From: Actinomadura macra NBRC 14102
Lineage (GTDB): Bacteria > Actinomycetota > Actinomycetes > Streptosporangiales > Streptosporangiaceae
Length of the DNA: 64,000 nt
NCBI RefSeq assembly: GCF_001552215.1
Contig: NZ_BCQT01000010.1
Location: forward strand, 248,001-312,000
Reading direction: 5' to 3'
Shown piece by piece: positions 16,482 through 25,539 of this stretch. The notes beneath the pieces are model-generated. The model worked only from the letters and a program-made list of their open reading frames with translations. It was not told the DNA's origin and did not search any database. The position numbers were made by a program, and so were the translations under genes. Each line of letters opens with the position of its first letter. The first letter of the stretch is position 1.

Positions 16482-16574
16482 GAGCCGCACCCGCTTCCCG
16501 CGCACCTGACGCTCCAGCACCGTGATCTGGTGCCGCAGCAGCCGCTTGGCCGGATCGGCACGAAGTTCAAACGA
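16482..16574 (-). mobile_element. Transposase N-terminal scrap
   Basis: About 30 codons read AKRLLRHQITVLERQVRGKR, which matches the start of the DDE transposase type seen at 8128-9181 (ILVLRHQITALERQLGGAR there). Nothing else of the element remains here. Confidence 0.5.
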
Positions 16575-16653
16575 CCGGATCCGAGCGCGATGACTTCCGC
16601 GGCCGTCGCTGGTCAACACATCAGAGCAGATCCATCCGAGCCCAGGAGGAACC

Positions 16654-17385
16654 GTGAGCGAGCAGATCACCAACGCCCTACCCCCGGTCGTCGACCGGCA
16701 GACCTGGCAGACCGCGCTCGACGATCTGCGTTTGCGGGAGAAGGCCGCCACCCGTGAGCTCGACGCGATCGCTGCGCAGCGCCGCAGACTGCCGATGGTC
16801 GAGCTCCCGGACTACACGCTCATCGGTCCGGACGGCCCGATCCGACTGGTCGACGTATTCGACGAGCGCTCCCAACTCATCGTCTACAACCACATGTGGT
16901 CCGATGGCGCGGAGTGGCAGTGCGGCGGCTGTACAGGACTGACGTCGCAGTACGTCCGGCTGGGCTTCCTCGACAACTACGATGCCCGATTCGTCATCGT
17001 CACCAACGGGCCCATCGAAGAAGCGCTGGCCTACAAAGCCAAGGTCGGCAACACGATGGACTGGTACTCGTCGTCGGAAAGCCCGTTCGGCGCCGACGTG
17101 GGCGCGCCCCCCGGCGCGGGCTTCGCGGTGAACGTGTTCCTTCGCGACGGCGGCAAGGTCTACCGCACCTGGCACACCGACGGCCGCGGTACCGAACAGC
17201 TCAGCTACAGCTTCGCGTTGATCGACGTCCTGCCGTGGGGCCGCCAGGAGGAATGGCAGGACTCACCCGAGGGTTGGCCGAAATCGCCCACCTATTCCAA
17301 GTGGCTCGACTCTCCCGACGTCGCCCGGCTCTACGGCCCGGACGGAGACACCGATGCGAGGCAGGCGAGGTCTGCTGTGTCCTAG
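16654..17385 (+). CDS. DUF899 thioredoxin-like protein
   Basis: GTG 16654 follows AGGAGG at good spacing. The 243-residue soluble protein is a DUF899 member. An N-terminal helix with REKAATRELDAIAAQRRRLP leads to a strand (YTLIGPDGPIRLVDVF), then LIVYNHMWSDGAEWQCGGC with a Cys-Gly-Gly-Cys pair, and later GGKVYRTWHTDGRGTEQL and SFALIDVLPWGRQEEWQDSP. DUF899 proteins have a thioredoxin-like fold and are probably cytoplasmic redox proteins; the substrate is unknown. It stands alone between a transposase scrap and a secreted amidase. Confidence 0.85.
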   Translation: MSEQITNALPPVVDRQTWQTALDDLRLREKAATRELDAIAAQRRRLPMVELPDYTLIGPDGPIRLVDVFDERSQLIVYNHMWSDGAEWQCGGCTGLTSQYVRLGFLDNYDARFVIVTNGPIEEALAYKAKVGNTMDWYSSSESPFGADVGAPPGAGFAVNVFLRDGGKVYRTWHTDGRGTEQLSYSFALIDVLPWGRQEEWQDSPEGWPKSPTYSKWLDSPDVARLYGPDGDTDARQARSAVS

Positions 17386-17646
17386 CGATGTGAACCGTGG
17401 GGTCAGATGAAGGCGCGCCACCGGCTTGCCGCCCGGATAACCTGGGCTTCCGCCTGGCACTGGCGGCGTGACCCGCGCAATGGCAGCAGGTACGGCCGGA
17501 CGATCACACGCACATCTACCGAACCCGCGGAGGCGACCACTGCATATGCTCGTATCTTCGATACTCCTCAGTGAGGCGGTGAAGCGAGCGCGAACTCAAC
17601 ACCTCTTGTGCACAACATTGGCGCAGAGGCGTTTGCGACGGCGGGA

Positions 17647-19302
17647 TCAGTTCAGGGGCGGGGTACTTGCCGGTGGTCGGCGGTGATCTGTCGCTCGCTG
17701 GTAGTCGAACCCGAGCCCGAGCAGTCTCGGTTCGCTGAACGGCCGTCCTAGAAGTTCGACTCCTACCGGCATTCCGTCGGGTGTGAAGCCGGCTGGGATC
17801 GTCAGGGCGGGGAAACCGGTATTGGCGGCGAGCGCGCAGACCCTGAGCCCCTCCTGAGGCTGCCCGATCAGCGCGGCCTGCTGTGAGACCGCCGGGTAGA
17901 CCAATGCGTCCAGGTCGTTGTCCCTCAACAGCTTGTGGAGCAGCCGTTGCGCCTGTGCGCGCCGGGCCAGCCGCTGGTGGTAGGCGTCCTGCGGGCCGGT
18001 CGAGGTGCCCAGCCGTTCCTTGAGCCGCTTCAGGACCGTGGGCGTGACCTGGCCGGAGGTGACGATGTCGGCCAGGGTCACGATGTGAGCCGGTGGCTCC
18101 AGCCGGGCCAGCGAACGCGGGAATCGTGAGCCTGGTGTCGCCAGGTAGCGGTTGAGGTCGCGTTCGATCTCGTCGGTGAACACGCTGGAGGCGTCCACTG
18201 CCGACACCAGCGCGGGTTGGGCCGGCAGATCGACTATGGTCGCGCCCTGCGAGGCCATGTCCTGGACGGCCGTCCGGACGAGCGTTGTCGTCGTCTGCGC
18301 GGGCCCCGACGTGCTCAGGTAAGGGGTGAACACGCCGATGCGGGCGTTGACCAGAGCGGTGTCGTGCAGTGCGGCGGTGTAGGTGCGGGGGATCCGTCCG
18401 ATGGACGCCTTGGTGGACGGGTCGTCCGGGTCGTATCCGGCAGTGGCGTCCAGAATCAGTGCGATGTCGCTGACCGACTTGGCGATGGGGCCGCCGACGT
18501 CCTGGGTGTCGGAGAGAGGCGCGATACCGTCGCGGCTGGACAGACCCTGGCTCGGCCGCAACCCGACCAGGCTGTTGTGGGCCGCCGGGCTGCGGATGGA
18601 GCCGCAGGTGTCTGAGCCCAGGCCGGCGGCGCCGAAGCCGGCTGCGATGCCAGCACCCGTGCCGCCGCTGGAGCCGCCCGGGTTGCGGGTCTGGTCGTAG
18701 GGGTTGCGGGTCTGTCCACCGAGCGAGCTGATGGTCTCGACGCCGGAGGCGAACTCGTGCAGGTTGGTCTTGGCGACGATGATCGCGCCAGCCGCGCGCA
18801 GCCGCGCGACCTGCTCGGCGTCATCGGCGGTGCGCCAGTGCTTCAGCGCCAGCGAGCCGTTGGATGTGGGCAGGTCCTCGGTATCGAAGTTGTCCTTGAT
18901 CAGGAGCGGGATGCCGTGCAGCGGGCCGCGGACACGCCCCTGGCGGCGTTCGGCGTCGAGCCGGGCGGCATCGGCGATCGCCGCCGGGTCCCTGCGAATG
19001 ACCGCGTTGACACCGGGCTGGTCAGCGTAGGCCTCCTCGTAGGCATCGATGCGCGCCTGGTACGCCTTGACCAATCGGACCGAGGTGACCTGGCCGCTCG
19101 CCAGTAGTTCGCGCAACCTGGTGGCGTCCATGGTCACCACCCATTCAGCGATGTCGGCCGGTGTCGCCCGGTTGCCTGCGCCGCCAGGCGCGGCACCGTT
19201 ACCCGTTGCCGCACCGGCTGTGATCACAGGCGCCGTCAGGACGACGATACTGGCCGCTAAGGCCGCTGCTCGGTTGTGCCGGTTCCGCCTTCGTCTTGCC
19301 AC
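17647..19302 (-). CDS. Secreted amidase (amidase signature family)
   Basis: GTG 19302 is chosen because GAGGAGG precedes it and it opens a signal peptide (RRRRNRHNRAAALAAS...). The mature enzyme of about 515 residues has the full amidase-signature triad: Lys in LLIKDN, Ser in NPGGSSGGTGAG and Ser in GSDTCGSIRSPA. It also has a family-typical C-terminus (GFPALTIPAGFTPDGMPVGV). It would hydrolyse an amide bond outside the membrane. The substrate cannot be read from the sequence. No operon partner is visible. Confidence 0.9.
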   Translation of the reverse strand: MARRRRNRHNRAAALAASIVVLTAPVITAGAATGNGAAPGGAGNRATPADIAEWVVTMDATRLRELLASGQVTSVRLVKAYQARIDAYEEAYADQPGVNAVIRRDPAAIADAARLDAERRQGRVRGPLHGIPLLIKDNFDTEDLPTSNGSLALKHWRTADDAEQVARLRAAGAIIVAKTNLHEFASGVETISSLGGQTRNPYDQTRNPGGSSGGTGAGIAAGFGAAGLGSDTCGSIRSPAAHNSLVGLRPSQGLSSRDGIAPLSDTQDVGGPIAKSVSDIALILDATAGYDPDDPSTKASIGRIPRTYTAALHDTALVNARIGVFTPYLSTSGPAQTTTTLVRTAVQDMASQGATIVDLPAQPALVSAVDASSVFTDEIERDLNRYLATPGSRFPRSLARLEPPAHIVTLADIVTSGQVTPTVLKRLKERLGTSTGPQDAYHQRLARRAQAQRLLHKLLRDNDLDALVYPAVSQQAALIGQPQEGLRVCALAANTGFPALTIPAGFTPDGMPVGVELLGRPFSEPRLLGLGFDYQRATDHRRPPASTPPLN

Positions 19303-19511
19303 ATCGGCCTCCTCGTCACCGATTGGCGCCTCGACGTACAGCACGCGAGGTGTGCGTTCGGCCCAGCCGGTCGTGACGAGCCGCAGGGCGCACGGTTCAT
19401 GCGGCGCGGCGCCCTGCGCGGCCGTGCACGCAAGCCCAACCAAGCGCACATATCGCGAGGATCGAGGGAGCGGCGGTGTCGGGAGGCGTTGGTGCTGGGG
19501 CCCATGGCCGA

Positions 19512-19904
19512 TCAGTCCCGTTCGGCGTCCTGGTTGATGCGCTGTTGGAGTTGGGTGTTGATGCGCTGGGCTTCGGCGAGCTGGTCTTCCAGGATGATGA
19601 TGCGGCAGGCCGCCTCCAGCGCGGTGCCCTGATCGACCAGGTCGCGGGCGCGTTGGGCCAAGCGCAGCTGGTAGCGGGAGTAGCGACGGTGGCCGCCGGG
19701 CGAGCGTTGCGGGACGAACAGCTTGGCGACGTCCAGGCCGCGCAGGAACCCCGGGGTGACGCCGAGGATTTCGGCGGCACGGCCCATGCTGTAGGCGGGG
19801 TAGTCCTCATCGTCTAGCTTGTCGTCCAGCCTGGTGTCGAGCTCGGTGCCGGGGCCATCCTGTGCTGGGTGGGTGCCGGACCCAGCCGGCTGAGGTGCTC
19901 TCAC
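19512..19904 (-). CDS. MerR-type helix-turn-helix regulator
   Basis: GTG 19904 follows GGAAGG; longer versions start at 20000. A Gly/Asp-rich N-terminal tail leads to the winged helix (AYSMGRAAEILGVTPGFLRGLD, then PGGHRRYSRYQLRLAQRAR), then a coiled coil (LEAACRIIILEDQLAEAQRI). This is the dimerising MerR-like regulator common in Streptosporangiales and Streptomyces, with no cysteines for metal sensing. Its target is unknown; the neighbours are an amidase in tandem and degraded sequence upstream. Confidence 0.75.
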   Translation of the reverse strand: MRAPQPAGSGTHPAQDGPGTELDTRLDDKLDDEDYPAYSMGRAAEILGVTPGFLRGLDVAKLFVPQRSPGGHRRYSRYQLRLAQRARDLVDQGTALEAACRIIILEDQLAEAQRINTQLQQRINQDAERD

Positions 19905-20000
19905 AAAACCTTCCGTACTGTCATAGGTGCCGAATGCGTTCTGGGGAAACGACGGGCCCCGGCGCCAAGGCGGCGCCGGGGCCATGAGGTACAACACCAT

Positions 20001-20207
20001 CTATCCGGCGTTGCGGCCGGATAGCTTCCACGCCAGCCGCCGGAGGCGGGGGCGCGGGGATCGCGGATGCGTGACCGTAGACCACCGTCCAATCTGTGGG
20101 GCTGCGGTACCCGCGCGGCGTGATTGGAGCCTGCGACGGGCGATCCCGATGGTGCCGCCAACCTCCTTCCGTATCTTCCTTACCTGCGTTTCCTGCGCTG
20201 TTGCCAC
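20001..20207 (-). CDS. Small basic ORF, doubtful
   Basis: A 68-residue frame starts at GTG 20207 behind GAAGG. It is rich in Arg and Lys (QVRKIRKEVGG, ARRRLQSRRAG) with no recognised domain. It could be a small DNA- or RNA-binding protein or a chance frame. The overlapping frame 19921-20331 is no better supported. Confidence 0.25.
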   Translation of the reverse strand: MATAQETQVRKIRKEVGGTIGIARRRLQSRRAGTAAPQIGRWSTVTHPRSPRPRLRRLAWKLSGRNAG

Positions 20208-21298
20208 TTGCCTTCACATCACCGGCGGCCTGTTGGCCGCCGGGCGCGCGGCCAGCTGCCGGGGTCCCTTTCACTGCGTTGACCTCGACACGCCTGGCCC
20301 GCGCCATCCATCCGTGCGGGCAGTTCGTCATCTGCCACGTCTCATGGACTTGTTCTTCGTCGATGTCAGGAACAGTACCCCACGTCGCTGCGAATATCTA
20401 CCTTGACTGGCAGAGATTTTCGGGGATCGGCTGGTGCGTTTGTCTGCCGCCGGTGCGTAGACACGCGCCGAGTTCGGGTCTCCGGGGCCGTGTGGTGGGC
20501 GGTTTCAGCAGATGAGGCGGGTGACAGCGCGATGCACGGTGGCACGCGTGCGCTGCGTTGGGATGGGGTCGGCGGCATCGGTCTCGATCTGCAACTCCTC
20601 CAGGATCATCCGCCGCGCGTCCCAGAGGACCCGCCTTCGGTATCCCGCATGCGATCGCCTTCCGGGGCCTTGGGGGTCTCCCAGTCCTGGTTCTACAGTC
20701 GATCAACCACAGGCCCACCCGCCGTGAGCAGCGGCGGAAGCGCCTGAATGAGGAGATCAAGAGGTTGTTCACCCGCAGACAAGGCTGGTCCGGGCAGGCT
20801 TGAGGGCCAGCGCTGCCCGGGGCTGCCCCCGCACCCCCTGGTCCGCCAACTCCAGCGGCCAGCCCGTCCACCCCACCCAACAACGGCGACCCCCGCTGTG
20901 CTGAGCCGCCCCTGGACACGCACCCTGCGGCGGCTGGGAAGGGGCGCCAGGCCCAATGAGATACCGCCGTCGTAGGCGCCCACGGGGTTCCGGTCTCACC
21001 CCAGTTGGAGGACCACCACCCGTTCACCGGGTCCGTTAGCCGCGATGACCGGAGACTGGGCGACGAAAGTTCCCCCTCCGGCTCTTGTTCAAGGTCGCTC
21101 GCAGCGGGTGTGGCTTCATCGGGCGCGCAATGCCCGAGTGCGTGTGCGGCGGTACGGCGATGGCGGTGGACGTCGTGCCGGACGTCGGGAACCTGGGAAC
21201 ACAGCCTGGGCGGCCTGCGGTTGTGCTGACAAGGAGCGCGTGCTCGCATGCAGCAGGGCGTCGCGGCCGGTCCGATGTGAAAGAAGCGTGGGGGCACA
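20208..21298. mobile_element. Degenerate zone with IS3 OrfB N-terminal relic
   Basis: No intact gene lies in this 1.1-kb stretch. On the plus strand around 20640-20800, frame-shifted pieces match the start of IS3 OrfB: LGVSQSWFYSR (about 20680) and RREQRRKRLNEEIKRLF (about 20720), as in the usual CRxLGVSxSxFY...RR. The rest is not recognised. The last 60 bp hold the promoter of the DksA-like gene. Confidence 0.45.
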
Positions 21299-21646
21299 GT
21301 GACTGATATGGCGACTGCGAAGGAACGCCTGATCGCTGACCGTGCCAGCACTCTTAAGCTCCTGGCGTCCTTGAACGGGGACTGGGACGGTGTCGTTGAG
21401 GCTTCGGCTCAGGCCAATACGGACGACGAGCACGACCCGGAGGGCGCCACCATCGCATTTGAACGCGCCCAAGTCGAGACATCGTTGGCCCGTGCCCGCG
21501 CACGTCTGGCCGACATAGACGCCGCACTGCACCGACTCTGTGAGGGCAGCTACGGAGCCTGCGAACAATGCGGTGGCCCCATCGGGGCGGAGCGCCTGGC
21601 CGCCCGGCCGTCTACCCGTACCTGCTTCGCCTGCGCCAATACCTGA
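21299..21646 (+). CDS. DksA/TraR-type C4 zinc-finger protein
   Basis: A 115-residue protein starting at GTG 21299 (or ATG 21308). An N-terminal coiled coil (RASTLKLLASLNGD, then VETSLARARARLADIDAALHRL) is followed by the C4 zinc finger CEQCGGPI...TCFAC, preceded by the family-typical EGSYGACE. DksA/TraR proteins bind the RNA-polymerase secondary channel. Actinomycete members of this size are of uncertain function, since ppGpp signalling there works largely without DksA. It is a monocistronic gene. Confidence 0.85.
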   Translation: MTDMATAKERLIADRASTLKLLASLNGDWDGVVEASAQANTDDEHDPEGATIAFERAQVETSLARARARLADIDAALHRLCEGSYGACEQCGGPIGAERLAARPSTRTCFACANT

Positions 21647-21821
21647 CCCACTCCCGGCACCGCCAGCATGCCTCGGTCCTCCTCTAACAGGCCATCACCT
21701 ATAGCCTCCTATGCCAAACTCCTCTACCGCACCCTCCCCTGCGGAGTGGACACCCTAAGTGCTGGAACAGGGTGTCCGGGGTGGGTGCGAAGAATGCGCA
21801 GGTCAGAATTTGGAGGCTAGT

Positions 21822-22655
21822 TCACGGCTGGGACGTGACGTCGTGATGGGGCGGCAGGATGGTGGCGTCCCGGAGTCTGCGGGCGAACTCGGCGGGGTGG
21901 GCGGCGAAACCGGTGTGGCCGCCGGGCAATTCGATCACCTCGCGTCCCAGTTTCCGGCCGAGTTCCTGGTTGACGCGGTAATTGGGGTAGCCGCGTGATT
22001 GCTCGCCCGAGACCAGCACGATCCGGCCGGCATGGGGGGTGAGCGCGTCGATGTCGAGGTCTACGGTGGTGTACTGGCGCAGTTCGCGTTCGAACCAGTA
22101 GGTCACGTTGGCGTGCGCGTGCTCGTTGAGCTCGCGGTTGGTCGCCCTGCTCATGATGGGACGATCCGCCTCGGAGAACAGCTCACGGAAGTCCTGCAAG
22201 GCGGGTTCAATGCCGGATCGGCGGTACAGGTCGTACAGGCCGAAAAGAAGATCCAGCCAATGCTGGGCGTCGTCCAACTGCTTCATGGCCGCCGGCTCGT
22301 AGGGGGCGAGTGTGGCGACCACCGACGGATGCCGTACCAGAAGCTCCAGCACTATGACACCTCCGGAACTGGTGCCGAACACGGTCGCGGGACCTTCGCC
22401 CACGTGCTCGATCAGCCGCCGGACGTCATCGGCGTCGGTCTTCAGCCGGTGTTCGTAGTCCTGCGCTCCGTGCAGGGTGCTGCGGGAGAACCCGCGCCGG
22501 TCGTAGGTGATGACGGTGTAGTGCTCCGCCAGGTGTTCGGCGACCTTGCCGAACACCCGAGCATCGCCGTTGGCCCCGGGAACCAGGACGAAGGTGGGGC
22601 CGCTCCCACGGCATTCGTAGTAGAGCCGGGCTCCGGGGACGTCCAGGGCACTCAT
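21822..22655 (-). CDS. Alpha/beta hydrolase
   Basis: ATG 22655 follows AAGGAGGAAG. The 277-residue protein has the alpha/beta-hydrolase order: an oxyanion region (LVPGANGDARVF), YDRRGFSRST, the nucleophile elbow GTSSGGVIV, and the catalytic His in PGGHTGFAAHP near the C-terminus. A Glu/Asp in SEADRP or GEQSRG could be the acid. It lies 31 bp downstream of a MarR regulator on the same strand, so the pair is an operon, probably induced by a small phenolic or lipophilic compound that the hydrolase cleaves. Confidence 0.85.
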   Translation of the reverse strand: MSALDVPGARLYYECRGSGPTFVLVPGANGDARVFGKVAEHLAEHYTVITYDRRGFSRSTLHGAQDYEHRLKTDADDVRRLIEHVGEGPATVFGTSSGGVIVLELLVRHPSVVATLAPYEPAAMKQLDDAQHWLDLLFGLYDLYRRSGIEPALQDFRELFSEADRPIMSRATNRELNEHAHANVTYWFERELRQYTTVDLDIDALTPHAGRIVLVSGEQSRGYPNYRVNQELGRKLGREVIELPGGHTGFAAHPAEFARRLRDATILPPHHDVTSQP

Positions 22656-22686
22656 GCGCTTCCTCCTTGGTCGGCTCGGTGAGCAG

Positions 22687-23193
22687 TCACGTTTCGAGTG
22701 GGGCACCGGAGCGCGTGTCCGCCCGGAGCAGGGCCGCATGCCGGAGGGAGTGGTCCGCGGCACGGGCCAGGAACTGCGCGATGGCCGTGAGCTGAGGCAC
22801 GTCGAAGTCCTCCAGCAGCGCGGCGATATCGCGGCGCAGCGGGATGAACACGGCGGACAGGTCCTCGATCCGGTCGGGGACCGGATGCAAGATCTGCTTG
22901 CGCCCGTCGTGCGGGTCGGGCTCGCGGCGCAGGTACCCGGCCTGCTCCAACCGCGCGACCACTCCGGTGATCGCGCCGCTGGTCAGCCCGGTGAGCACGG
23001 CCAGCCTGCTGCCGGTCATCGGCCCGCGCTCACGCAGCAGGTCCAGGCACTTGTGGTCGGCCGGGCCGAGACCGAGCCGTTCGGCGGCCGCCTGGTGAAG
23101 CAGGACGGTCGCGGTGCTGTACCGCCGGGCCAGCCGCCCGACGATCTCCTCGACGAGGTCGTGCTCAACCGGAGTCTCGCCCGCTGTCCGCAC
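22687..23193 (-). CDS. MarR-family regulator
   Basis: A 168-residue MarR winged helix: LGPADHKCLDLLRERGPMTG, then the recognition helix SRLAVLTGLTSGAITGVVAR and the wing YLRREPDPHDGRKQ. The first start is at 23193. It is cotranscribed with the alpha/beta hydrolase downstream. The perfect inverted repeat at 23213-23227, just upstream of its start, is the likely autoregulatory site. Confidence 0.88.
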   Translation of the reverse strand: MRTAGETPVEHDLVEEIVGRLARRYSTATVLLHQAAAERLGLGPADHKCLDLLRERGPMTGSRLAVLTGLTSGAITGVVARLEQAGYLRREPDPHDGRKQILHPVPDRIEDLSAVFIPLRRDIAALLEDFDVPQLTAIAQFLARAADHSLRHAALLRADTRSGAPLET

Positions 23194-23212
23194 TGATACC
23201 CCTCTCTTAATC

Positions 23213-23227
23213 GCTTAGTTAGTAAGC
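23213..23227. promoter_or_regulatory. Inverted repeat upstream of MarR operon
   Basis: GCTTA-GTTAG-TAAGC is a perfect 5-bp inverted repeat with 5-bp spacer, 20 bp before the MarR start, in an AT-rich patch (TTAATCGCTTAGTTAGTAAG). Position and symmetry fit a MarR operator. Confidence 0.55.
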
Positions 23228-23506
23228 TATATGCTGAGCGAAATGAGTCAAGCTCTGTGGCCCCGACCGTTCCCACCTCGGCGAAGGACCAGAACGCCCG
23301 CTCCGCCATCGGGACGCGCTGTGGCAGGCCAGCCGCAGATCCTCGCCCGCAGGGGCATCGACGCCAACCTCGCAGCGAAGGCGCAGGTCACGGCAACGAA
23401 ACTAGGCTCTGAGCGGGACAAAGATGACAAAACCATGCTCGACGGAGGAGGCTCTCCCCGGCGCCCGGAGCCCGGAGGAGTGGACGATCGGGGGAATTGC
23501 GCGGTG

Positions 23507-23956
23507 ATGAAGTTCCGGACCAGAGTCGAGCTGGGCGGTAAGACCGCGACCGGCTTCGAGGTTCCCGCCGAGGTGGTCCAGCAGTTGGAGGCGGGCAAGA
23601 AGCCGAAGGTGAAGGTGACCATCGGCGGGCACAGCTACCGCAGTACGGTCGCCGTCTACGGTGACCGGTACATGCTGCCGTTGGCCGCCGACAATCGGAA
23701 CCGGGCGGGTGTCGAGGCGGGAGAGGAGATCGAGGTCGTCCTCGAACTGGACACCTCGCCTCGCGTGGTCGAGGTTCCCGAGGACTTCGCGCAGGCCCTT
23801 GCCGCGGAACCGGCGGCGCAGCAGACCTGGGACGGCCTGTCCTACAGCAACCAGCGCTACCACGTGCTGCAGATCGAGGGTGCCGAGACCGAACAGACCC
23901 GGCAGCGGCGCATCGCCAAGTCCATCGGGACACTCAGCCAGGGCAAACCTCGCTGA
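23507..23956 (+). CDS. DUF1905/YdeI-like protein
   Basis: ATG 23507 follows GGGGGA. The 149-residue protein begins with the DUF1905 beta barrel (FRTRVELGGKTATGFEVP, then VKVTIGGHSYRSTVAVYGDRYMLP). It ends in a YdeI-like helical region (VVEVPEDFAQALAAEP, then QQTWDGLSYSNQRYHVLQIEG and RQRRIAKSIGTL). The family is often annotated as bacteriocin-protection or OmdA-like, without a proven mechanism. It is cytoplasmic and stands alone. Confidence 0.8.
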   Translation: MKFRTRVELGGKTATGFEVPAEVVQQLEAGKKPKVKVTIGGHSYRSTVAVYGDRYMLPLAADNRNRAGVEAGEEIEVVLELDTSPRVVEVPEDFAQALAAEPAAQQTWDGLSYSNQRYHVLQIEGAETEQTRQRRIAKSIGTLSQGKPR

Positions 23957-24218
23957 GAGGGCATTGGAGTCCACCGGATTCGGTGAAGTCCGTGATCTAC
24001 CTGGCGCCGGTCGGCGGTTGCCGCAACGGGACAGATGGCTGGCGTGTCCGGCCATTTCACCGCCATGTATCTGACTTTACGCATCCGCCTGATTACGATC
24101 TGCTTGGCGGGCGGCTGAGGGAGGGCCCCGGTCGGCCGCTGATCGAAAGGGCCGCCCCTCACCGGTGCTCGGCGCCCTGCTCCGGCTGGCGCGCCCGCAC
24201 CGGACCGAAAGGAGCAGG

Positions 24219-24581
24219 ATGCAGGCATTCCAGACCGGCGAGATCCCCCACGGCTTCGCGATCAACGAAAACGGTGGGCTCATCCACTACCAGTACGCGA
24301 TCGTCCTGGCCGTCCCGATGGCCAACCAGGGCGGTTGGGCCGGCGACGGCTACATCAGCTTCGGCAGCGACTGGGCGGACGTGCGGCTCCGGGTCGCCGT
24401 CCACAACGGCAGCACCTGGACCACCGTCAAGACCTACGACCTCACCGCCGGCGGCCCCCGCGTCGGTGACCAGCTCCCCGCCTCATCGCAGAAGGTCAGC
24501 ATCGGCCGGGTGAAGAGGGGCCCCAACGACATGGTCGACAACGCCCCAGCGAGCTGGCTGCTGCAGTACCAGACCACCTAG
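24219..24581 (+). CDS. Small beta-rich protein of unknown function
   Basis: ATG 24219 follows GAAAGGAGCAGG. The 120-residue product has no signal peptide and is mostly beta: HYQYAIVLAVPMANQGGWAG, then YISFGSDWADVRLRVAVHNG and WTTVKTYDLTAGGPRVGD. It resembles single-domain actinomycete proteins with a jelly-roll-like pattern, but no family is named. A terminator follows at 24593. Confidence 0.6.
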   Translation: MQAFQTGEIPHGFAINENGGLIHYQYAIVLAVPMANQGGWAGDGYISFGSDWADVRLRVAVHNGSTWTTVKTYDLTAGGPRVGDQLPASSQKVSIGRVKRGPNDMVDNAPASWLLQYQTT

Positions 24582-24592
24582 CCCCCGGATGC

Positions 24593-24639
24593 GTTCCGGC
24601 AGTTCGGCCCCGGGTTCTCTCCAGCCGGGCTGCCGGAAC
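24593..24639 (+). terminator. Hairpin terminator
   Basis: GTTCCGGCAG and CTGCCGGAAC form a perfect 10-bp outer stem, with further GGCCC/CCGGG pairing inside, 12 bp after the stop of the gene ending at 24581. Confidence 0.6.
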
Positions 24640-24752
24640 AAAGCGCCCGCCGGGACGGTCCGTGCTGGCGCTCTCCGCACCTTGCTCAACCGCTACCTCG
24701 GATGTCTGGGGTTACGCCTTGAGGCCTGTGGCTTCCGCTCGGGCGGGCGGGT

Positions 24753-25472
24753 TCAGCGGGTTCTGTGCGCACCTCCGTTCACGTTCAGCACTTGCCCTGT
24801 GATGTGGCGTGCCGCCGGTGAAGCGAGGAAGAGCACCGCCTCGGAGATGTCGTCCGGGGAGGCGGCGCGGCCGGTCGCGGTTGCGGAGACCAAGTTCGCA
24901 CGCCTTTCGTCCGACAGCCGGTCCCGGAAGAACTCTGTGTCCGCGACGTAGCCGGGCGAAACGACATTGGCGGTGATCCCGCGCGCGCCCAGTTCGCCCG
25001 CCAGATCCAGATTCCAGGCCGCGAGCCCCGCCTTGGCCGCCCCATAGGAGCCCGCGCCCTGATCGGCGGCGATCGATCCGATGCTGACCACCGCGCCGCC
25101 CGCGGCGAGACGCTCGTCCAGCGCCTTCGTCGTCAGTGCGGCACTGACCAGGTTCGCGTCAAGGTTGGCGCGGAAATCCCGGGCGTACGCGGCCAGGTCC
25201 GACCTGCCGTCGGCGTCGAAGTCGGTGTTCCCTCCCGCGTTGTTGACCAGCACCTCGATCCTGTCGGGCAGGTCTGCCACGACTCCTACGAGTGCCTCGG
25301 GGTCGGTGTGGTCGCACACCAGGGCTCGGGCACCGAGCTCGTCCGCCAGTGCCTTGAGGGGACCTGGGCGGCGGCCGGTGATGATGACGGCCTCGTGCCG
25401 CTCGGCGAAACGGCGGGCGATGGCGCGGCCGATGCCCGTACCAGCACCTGTGACCAGGATGTTGCGTGGCAT
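24753..25472 (-). CDS. Short-chain dehydrogenase/reductase
   Basis: A classical SDR of 239 residues. The cofactor loop is TGAGTGIGRA, followed by TGRRP, whose Arg suggests NADPH preference. NNAGG comes next, then the active-site Ser in VVSIGSIA, Tyr-x3-Lys in SYGAAKAG, and VSPGYV. The end (FLASPAARHITGQVLNVNGG) is also typical. It is a cytoplasmic oxidoreductase of unknown substrate. It is divergent from the MarR gene at 25540 across a 67-bp gap with a 28-bp palindrome, so it is very likely controlled by that regulator. Confidence 0.92.
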   Translation of the reverse strand: MPRNILVTGAGTGIGRAIARRFAERHEAVIITGRRPGPLKALADELGARALVCDHTDPEALVGVVADLPDRIEVLVNNAGGNTDFDADGRSDLAAYARDFRANLDANLVSAALTTKALDERLAAGGAVVSIGSIAADQGAGSYGAAKAGLAAWNLDLAGELGARGITANVVSPGYVADTEFFRDRLSDERRANLVSATATGRAASPDDISEAVLFLASPAARHITGQVLNVNGGAHRTR

Positions 25473-25491
25473 AAGCTAAGCTCCTCATTGT

Positions 25492-25519
25492 TGTTTAGGT
25501 CTAAATTTAGATCTAAACA
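25492..25519. promoter_or_regulatory. 28-bp palindrome between SDR and MarR genes
   Basis: TGTTTAGGTCTAAATTTAGATCTAAACA is symmetric except for one base pair per half. It includes three TCTAAA/TTTAGA-type half-sites and fills most of the gap between two divergent starts. It is the obvious MarR operator controlling both genes. Confidence 0.75.
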
Positions 25520-25539
25520 TAGCATCCGAGGAGAAGCGC

